A DNA stretch of 64,000 nt from Bacilliculturomica massiliensis (GTDB taxonomy: Bacteria; Bacillota; Clostridia; Peptostreptococcales; Anaerovoracaceae): the NCBI RefSeq assembly GCF_900605495.1, contig NZ_LR027602.1, forward strand, positions 186,001 through 250,000. Reading direction: 5' to 3'. The notes beneath the pieces are model-generated. The model did no database searches. It was given only the letters and a program-made list of their open reading frames with translations, and had not been told where the DNA came from. The translations under genes were made by a program, and so were the position numbers. The number at the start of each line of letters is the position of its first letter. The first letter of the stretch is position 1. This document shows, piece by piece, positions 60,481 through 64,000 of the stretch.

Positions 60481-62868
60481 TGTTTTTGTACCTCCTGTTT
60501 TTTCTGTTTCTCTGTGATCTGCGTCTTTGGGAACAAATTGTTTAACGTCTCTATCATGGTCAGGGACCGCAGGTCCCGCCAACTCTCTGTCAGCTGCTCC
60601 CACCGCTTCCGCGTCCCCACGGGCTGATCCCCGCCTTTCACCGGCCTGATCGGCGCCTTCTGCTTTAAACAGCTTCAGCCTGAGGGCGTTAGTCACCACG
60701 CAGACGCTGGACAGGCTCATGGCGGCCGCTGCAAACATAGGCGACAGCTTCCAGTCCAGAAGATTGTAGAACAGGCCTGCGGCCAGAGGGATACCCACGC
60801 TGTTGTAGAAGAAGGCCCAGAACAGGTTTTCCTTGATATTGCGGATCACGGCTTTGCTCAGCCGAACTGCGGTGACAGCGTCTTTCAGATCGCTTTTCAT
60901 GAGGACGATGTCGGCGGATTCGATGGCCACGTCCGTACCGGCCCCGATGGCGATCCCCACATCGGCCCGGGCCAGAGCAGGCGCATCGTTGATGCCGTCG
61001 CCGACCATGGCCACCTTGCGGCCGTTCCGCTGCAGATCGGAAACTTCCCGTTCCTTGTCCTGAGGCAGGACTTCGGCGATCACCCGGGAAATACCCAGCT
61101 GCTGCTGAATGGCCCGGGCGGTCCTCTCATTGTCGCCGGTGAGCATGATCACGTCGATGCCCATAGCTTCCATGGAAGCCACGGCTTCCCGGCTGGTGGG
61201 CTTGATAACGTCCGCCACGGCGATAACGCCGGTGAGTTTTCCGTCTCTGGCGAAGAGCAGCGGGGTTTTGCCCTCGCCGGCCAGTCTGTCTACGTCAGCC
61301 TGATACGCCTGGATGCTGACTCCCGATTCCGTCATGAGAGCCGCGTTTCCGGCGAGACAGAGAGAGCCGTCTACTCTGGCTTTGGCTCCCCGGCCAAAGA
61401 CGGCGCTGAATTCGTCCGCAGGAGACAGCGCAGCCTGCCGTTCTTCCGCCGCGGTGATGATAGCGTCCGCCAGCGGATGTTCGCTCTGTTTTTCGATACT
61501 GGCAGCCAGGGCCAGCAGTGCGAGCTGATCTTCCGACAGCGGCGCGGTCTCCGGACCGCCTCCGTCGCCGGAAGCAGTCGTTGAGATGAAGGATGGGGAG
61601 GCCGTCTGTAATTGCCCATTTACGATAGGCAGTATGTCTGTGACCCGGGGCTTGCCCTCAGTGATGGTCCCCGTTTTGTCCAGGACGATGGTATCGATAC
61701 TGTGAGCGGTCTCCAGAGCCTCTCCCGATTTGATGAGGATCCCGTTTTCCGCTCCTTTTCCCGTGCCCACCATGATGGCTACAGGGGTGGCCAGACCCAG
61801 AGCGCAGGGACAGGAGATGACCAGAACAGCGATGCCGATGGAGAGAGCAAATTCGAACTCAGCACCGATCAGCAGCCAGATCACCGTGGCCAGCACAGCG
61901 ATGGCGATCACGGTGGGAACGAACACGCCGGCGATCTTGTCGGCCAGCTTGGCGATGGGCGCTTTGCTGGCGCTGGCCTCCTCCATGAGCTGGATGATCT
62001 GCGCCAGAGTGGTATCGTCGCCCACTTTGGTGGCCCGGAATCGGAAAAATCCAGCCTTGTTGATGGTGGCGGCCACGACCTGATCGCCGGCCTTCTTTTC
62101 CACAGGGATGCTTTCCCCTGTGATGGCGGACTCGTCTACGCTGGAGGATCCGTCCACGATCACTCCGTCCACGGGAATGCTGCTTCCCGGTTTTACCACC
62201 ACGATGTCTCCCAGGCGCACGTCCTCTACGGGTATCTCAACGGTGAGACTCCCGGGGCCTTCGGCGGATCCGTCTTCAGCGCCGCCCTCCTCTCCGGCCG
62301 CTCCCGTGCCGGAGGAAGGCCGTTCCACCAGAGCAGTCTTGGGAGCCAGATCCATCAGACGGCTCAGAGCCTCGCTGGTCCTGCCTTTGGATCTGGTCTC
62401 AAGGTATTTGCCCAGCGTGATGAGAGCCAGTATGGTGGCGGCTGATTCAAAATACAGGTCCATGTGATACTTTTCCACCAGGGCCATGTCCATGACGCCC
62501 AGACCGTAGCCCATGCGGTAGATCGCGAATATGCCGTAGATCAGGGCGGCGGCAGAACCGATGGCGATGAGACTGTCCATGTTGGGAGAGCCGCGGAAAA
62601 GGGTTTTAAAGCCTACCTGATAGTATTTCTGATTCACATAGACGATGGGAAGACAGAGCAGAAACTGAGTCAGCCCGTAAGAGACGGCGTTTTCCATGCC
62701 CGTGAGAAAGCCGGGCAGGGGAAGCCCCATCATGTGCCCCATGGAAACGTACATGAGCGGGATCAGAAATGCAAAGGAGATCCACAGGCGGTTCTTCATG
62801 GAGGAGAGCTGTTCTTCCATTACGTTTCCCGCCGCGCCGGGAGCGCTTCCCGCCTGTCCCTTATTCAC
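60277..62868 (-). CDS. copA: Copper-translocating P-type ATPase with C-terminal HMA domain
   Basis: 863 residues from GTG 62868. A P1B ATPase: eight membrane segments, TGES (250-253), CPC copper site (353-355), phosphorylation motif DKTGT (397-401), SEHPLA (about 462-467), [10 protein letters not shown] (623-632), MSLSS in the last helix (717-721). After it comes a 60-residue hydrophilic linker and a heavy-metal domain with GMSCGHC (803-809). It exports Cu(I). The N-terminal metal domain expected in this place is in another frame just upstream, and the GTG has only AAAGG one base before it, so this N-terminus may be a product of a frameshift. The linker contains a strong start site for a separate chaperone. 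Confidence 0.9.
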   Translation of the reverse strand: MNKGQAGSAPGAAGNVMEEQLSSMKNRLWISFAFLIPLMYVSMGHMMGLPLPGFLTGMENAVSYGLTQFLLCLPIVYVNQKYYQVGFKTLFRGSPNMDSLIAIGSAAALIYGIFAIYRMGYGLGVMDMALVEKYHMDLYFESAATILALITLGKYLETRSKGRTSEALSRLMDLAPKTALVERPSSGTGAAGEEGGAEDGSAEGPGSLTVEIPVEDVRLGDIVVVKPGSSIPVDGVIVDGSSSVDESAITGESIPVEKKAGDQVVAATINKAGFFRFRATKVGDDTTLAQIIQLMEEASASKAPIAKLADKIAGVFVPTVIAIAVLATVIWLLIGAEFEFALSIGIAVLVISCPCALGLATPVAIMVGTGKGAENGILIKSGEALETAHSIDTIVLDKTGTITEGKPRVTDILPIVNGQLQTASPSFISTTASGDGGGPETAPLSEDQLALLALAASIEKQSEHPLADAIITAAEERQAALSPADEFSAVFGRGAKARVDGSLCLAGNAALMTESGVSIQAYQADVDRLAGEGKTPLLFARDGKLTGVIAVADVIKPTSREAVASMEAMGIDVIMLTGDNERTARAIQQQLGISRVIAEVLPQDKEREVSDLQRNGRKVAMVGDGINDAPALARADVGIAIGAGTDVAIESADIVLMKSDLKDAVTAVRLSKAVIRNIKENLFWAFFYNSVGIPLAAGLFYNLLDWKLSPMFAAAAMSLSSVCVVTNALRLKLFKAEGADQAGERRGSARGDAEAVGAADRELAGPAVPDHDRDVKQFVPKDADHRETEKTGGTKTMKMKIDGMSCGHCSGRVEKALNGIPGVSAKVDLEAATADISLSQNVEEAVLRKAVEDAGYDVVSIEG

Positions 62869-62872
62869 ACCT

Positions 62873-63121
62873 TTAGTTGTGTACGAGAAAGGCTTTGGGT
62901 TTACCTTTGGGAGCGGTGACGCGGGCGCCGTAGCCGGCGTCCTCCACCGCTTTTATGATAACCTGTTCATTGAGCAGAGCGTCGTCGTAACTGACCCACA
63001 TGCTGTTGGTCAGCAGATTGACTTCCGCCTTTTCCACACCGGAAAGACGACCGACCGCTTTTTCCACATGAGCGGAACAGGCGGAACAGGTCATACCGGT
63101 CACATCGAATTTTTCTTTCAT
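62873..63121 (-). CDS. N-terminal heavy-metal domain, separated from copA by frame
   Basis: 82 residues with [15 protein letters not shown] and the HMA fold to [10 protein letters not shown], nearly identical in type to the first domain of clostridial CopA, then [13 protein letters not shown] and stop. The ATPase frame lies +1 and is open back through the end of this gene, passing CCCAAAG twice (about 62894-62911). A single-base difference would fuse the two. It may act as a free copper chaperone. The ATG follows GGGAGGA. TATAAT about 45 bases upstream (63173-63168, minus) is a likely -10. Confidence 0.88.
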   Translation of the reverse strand: MKEKFDVTGMTCSACSAHVEKAVGRLSGVEKAEVNLLTNSMWVSYDDALLNEQVIIKAVEDAGYGARVTAPKGKPKAFLVHN

Positions 63122-63603
63122 TTATTCCTCCCATACACCTGGATATATCTTTCCCATATCAAAAATTATTATAACTTAGGAAGCGGCGCCCATCATGCGC
63201 TGCGTATGTACCTGACCGCCTCCGGAAAAGAAAGGATCAGATTCAGTTTATGCGTATCAGATTATATGATACCCCTGGCCGGCTGCGGATAAACGCCAGA
63301 AATTGACTTTCGGCTGCGGCCCTTAAGTTTCTGAATCTTACAAAATTAACGGCGTCAGGCAATATCACGAGAGGTTTTATGCTGTAAAATAAGTGTGTGT
63401 CAGACCGGCGGCACATGTGCGTGTCTCAGATCAAATAAGATCGTTATCATTCGTGATAAATTTTATCATTCATGATAATAGTTTTCAAATTGTATACGAA
63501 TTTTCAAGGGAGAGAGGGGGTGAAAAGGCGGTGAGGCGCGCCAGATCCTTGAATTTCGCAGCAAAAAGAAGAAAAACAAAATGATTTGTAATTGTTTGAA
63601 AAT
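63122..63603. promoter_or_regulatory. Divergent intergenic region with tandem palindromes
   Basis: About 480 bases with no supported gene. At 63444-63459 and 63463-63478 stand two 16-bp palindromes, TTATCA-TTCG-TGATAA and TTATCA-TTCA-TGATAA, 19 bases centre to centre and about 130-160 bases before the -24 element. They are well placed as enhancer sites for a sigma-54 activator; ArgR-type operators are another possibility. Confidence 0.7.
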
Positions 63604-63619
63604 TGGCACGTGTTTTGCA
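63603..63619 (+). promoter_or_regulatory. Sigma-54 promoter of the amidinotransferase-family gene
   Basis: TTGGCACG (63603-63610) and TTGCA (63615-63619) with GG-N10-GC spacing (GG 63605-63606, GC 63617-63618), about 95 bases before the start codon. Confidence 0.9.
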
Positions 63620-63709
63620 AATTATATGAGTATCTGATCTCACCGGATTCACCGGAGGTGAAAGAGGTGTACAGATGCTAAGCGGATCAATCGTTAGGGA
63701 GGATGAAAA

Positions 63710-64000
63710 ATGAGCAATCTACCAGAGACAGGATTCAGATCCATGATGAAAAAGCTTTACGGCGACTGGGGTGTGGATTCTGAAGTGGGCAGGCTGAGAG
63801 CGGTGCTGATGCGGCGTCCGGGAAAGGAGATCGAGGGGATCACCGATCCGGAGGCGATGGCCATGAAGGAGATCTGGGACCCGGGCAGGGTTCGGGAGCA
63901 GCACGACGCGCTGGCTGAGATCTACAGGAACAACGGCGTGGAGGTGTACTATATCGAGGATATGGACCCGGCGCTTCCCAACGCTGTCTATGCACGGGAT
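63710..64000 (+). CDS. Amidinotransferase/arginine-deiminase-family protein (partial)
   Basis: 97 codons before the right edge. The start MSNLPETGFRSMMKKLYGDWGVDSEVGRLRAVLMRRPGKE and the DALAEIYRNNGVEVYYIED...PNAVYARD segment are typical of the guanidino-group-modifying superfamily (arginine deiminase, dimethylargininase, amidinotransferase); the catalytic Cys/His part is beyond the edge. The ATG follows GGGAGGA. Sigma-54 control links it to the arginine locus at 29-35 kb (inference). Confidence 0.85.
   Translation, partial: MSNLPETGFRSMMKKLYGDWGVDSEVGRLRAVLMRRPGKEIEGITDPEAMAMKEIWDPGRVREQHDALAEIYRNNGVEVYYIEDMDPALPNAVYARD

Overview
The window looks like a chromosomal segment of a strict-anaerobe, moderately GC-rich Bacillota (class Clostridia; an amino-acid-fermenting lineage such as Anaerovoracaceae or Peptostreptococcales is my inference). 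The grounds are a Stickland-type selenoprotein reductase operon (GrdX, a GrdE-type and a GrdB-type subunit with an in-frame UGA), strong AGGAGG ribosome binding sites with frequent TTG/GTG starts, a RocB/permease arginine locus, type IA topoisomerase III, a DUF951 protein and a UPF0182 protein.

Layout. 1-7.6 kb: a sigma-54 activator (cut by the left edge) is divergent from grdX, a GrdE-type gene, a GrdB-type selenoprotein gene and a YkvI-like permease; a YtcJ-like amidohydrolase follows under its own sigma-54 promoter. 7.6-12.7 kb (all minus strand): MATE exporter, O-acetylhomoserine sulfhydrylase, Fe-S aldo/keto reductase, and a secreted copper-amine-oxidase-N-like protein. 12.9-26.9 kb: a tail-only phage element with an ImmA/XRE repressor module, small regulators, tail tube, chaperone, tape measure, tail-tip proteins and two glycine-rich fibre genes, with no capsid, terminase, integrase or lysis genes seen. 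It ends against a 5'-truncated glycerate kinase. 28.3 kb: tRNA-Lys. 29.1-35.2 kb (minus strand): permease, rocB, and two paralogous PAS/AAA+ sigma-54 activators. 35.5 kb: a 63-residue protein made almost wholly of X-Asn-Gln/Lys tripeptides. 36-46.5 kb: a zinc-ribbon membrane protein, UPF0182, glutamine synthetase, DUF951, sodium/solute symporter and a DtxR/MntR-like regulator. 46.5-55.6 kb: diguanylate cyclase, YbaK deacylase, TopB, a CmpB-type membrane protein, and PadR with two DUF2812 proteins. 55.7-60.1 kb: two lipoproteins, a TIM-barrel epimerase-like protein and a DUF2284 protein. 60.3-63.1 kb: a copper ATPase locus. 63.7 kb to the edge: start of an amidinotransferase/arginine-deiminase-family gene.

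The unifying theme is sigma-54 control of nitrogen-compound catabolism. Four GG-N10-GC promoters (before grdX, before the amidohydrolase, before rocB, before the amidinotransferase) and three bacterial enhancer-binding proteins lie in one 64 kb window. The reductase locus carries only the substrate-specific 'B' component; the shared GrdA/GrdC/GrdD parts are not here, so the operon probably feeds a further substrate into a glycine-reductase core encoded elsewhere.

The least ordinary parts are the tail-only element, whose second fibre gene is preceded by a short, coupled reading frame broken at a run of 12 G; the XNQ-repeat gene; and the copper locus, where a metal-binding domain and its ATPase sit in different frames around CCCAAAG motifs and a second chaperone has its own internal start site.
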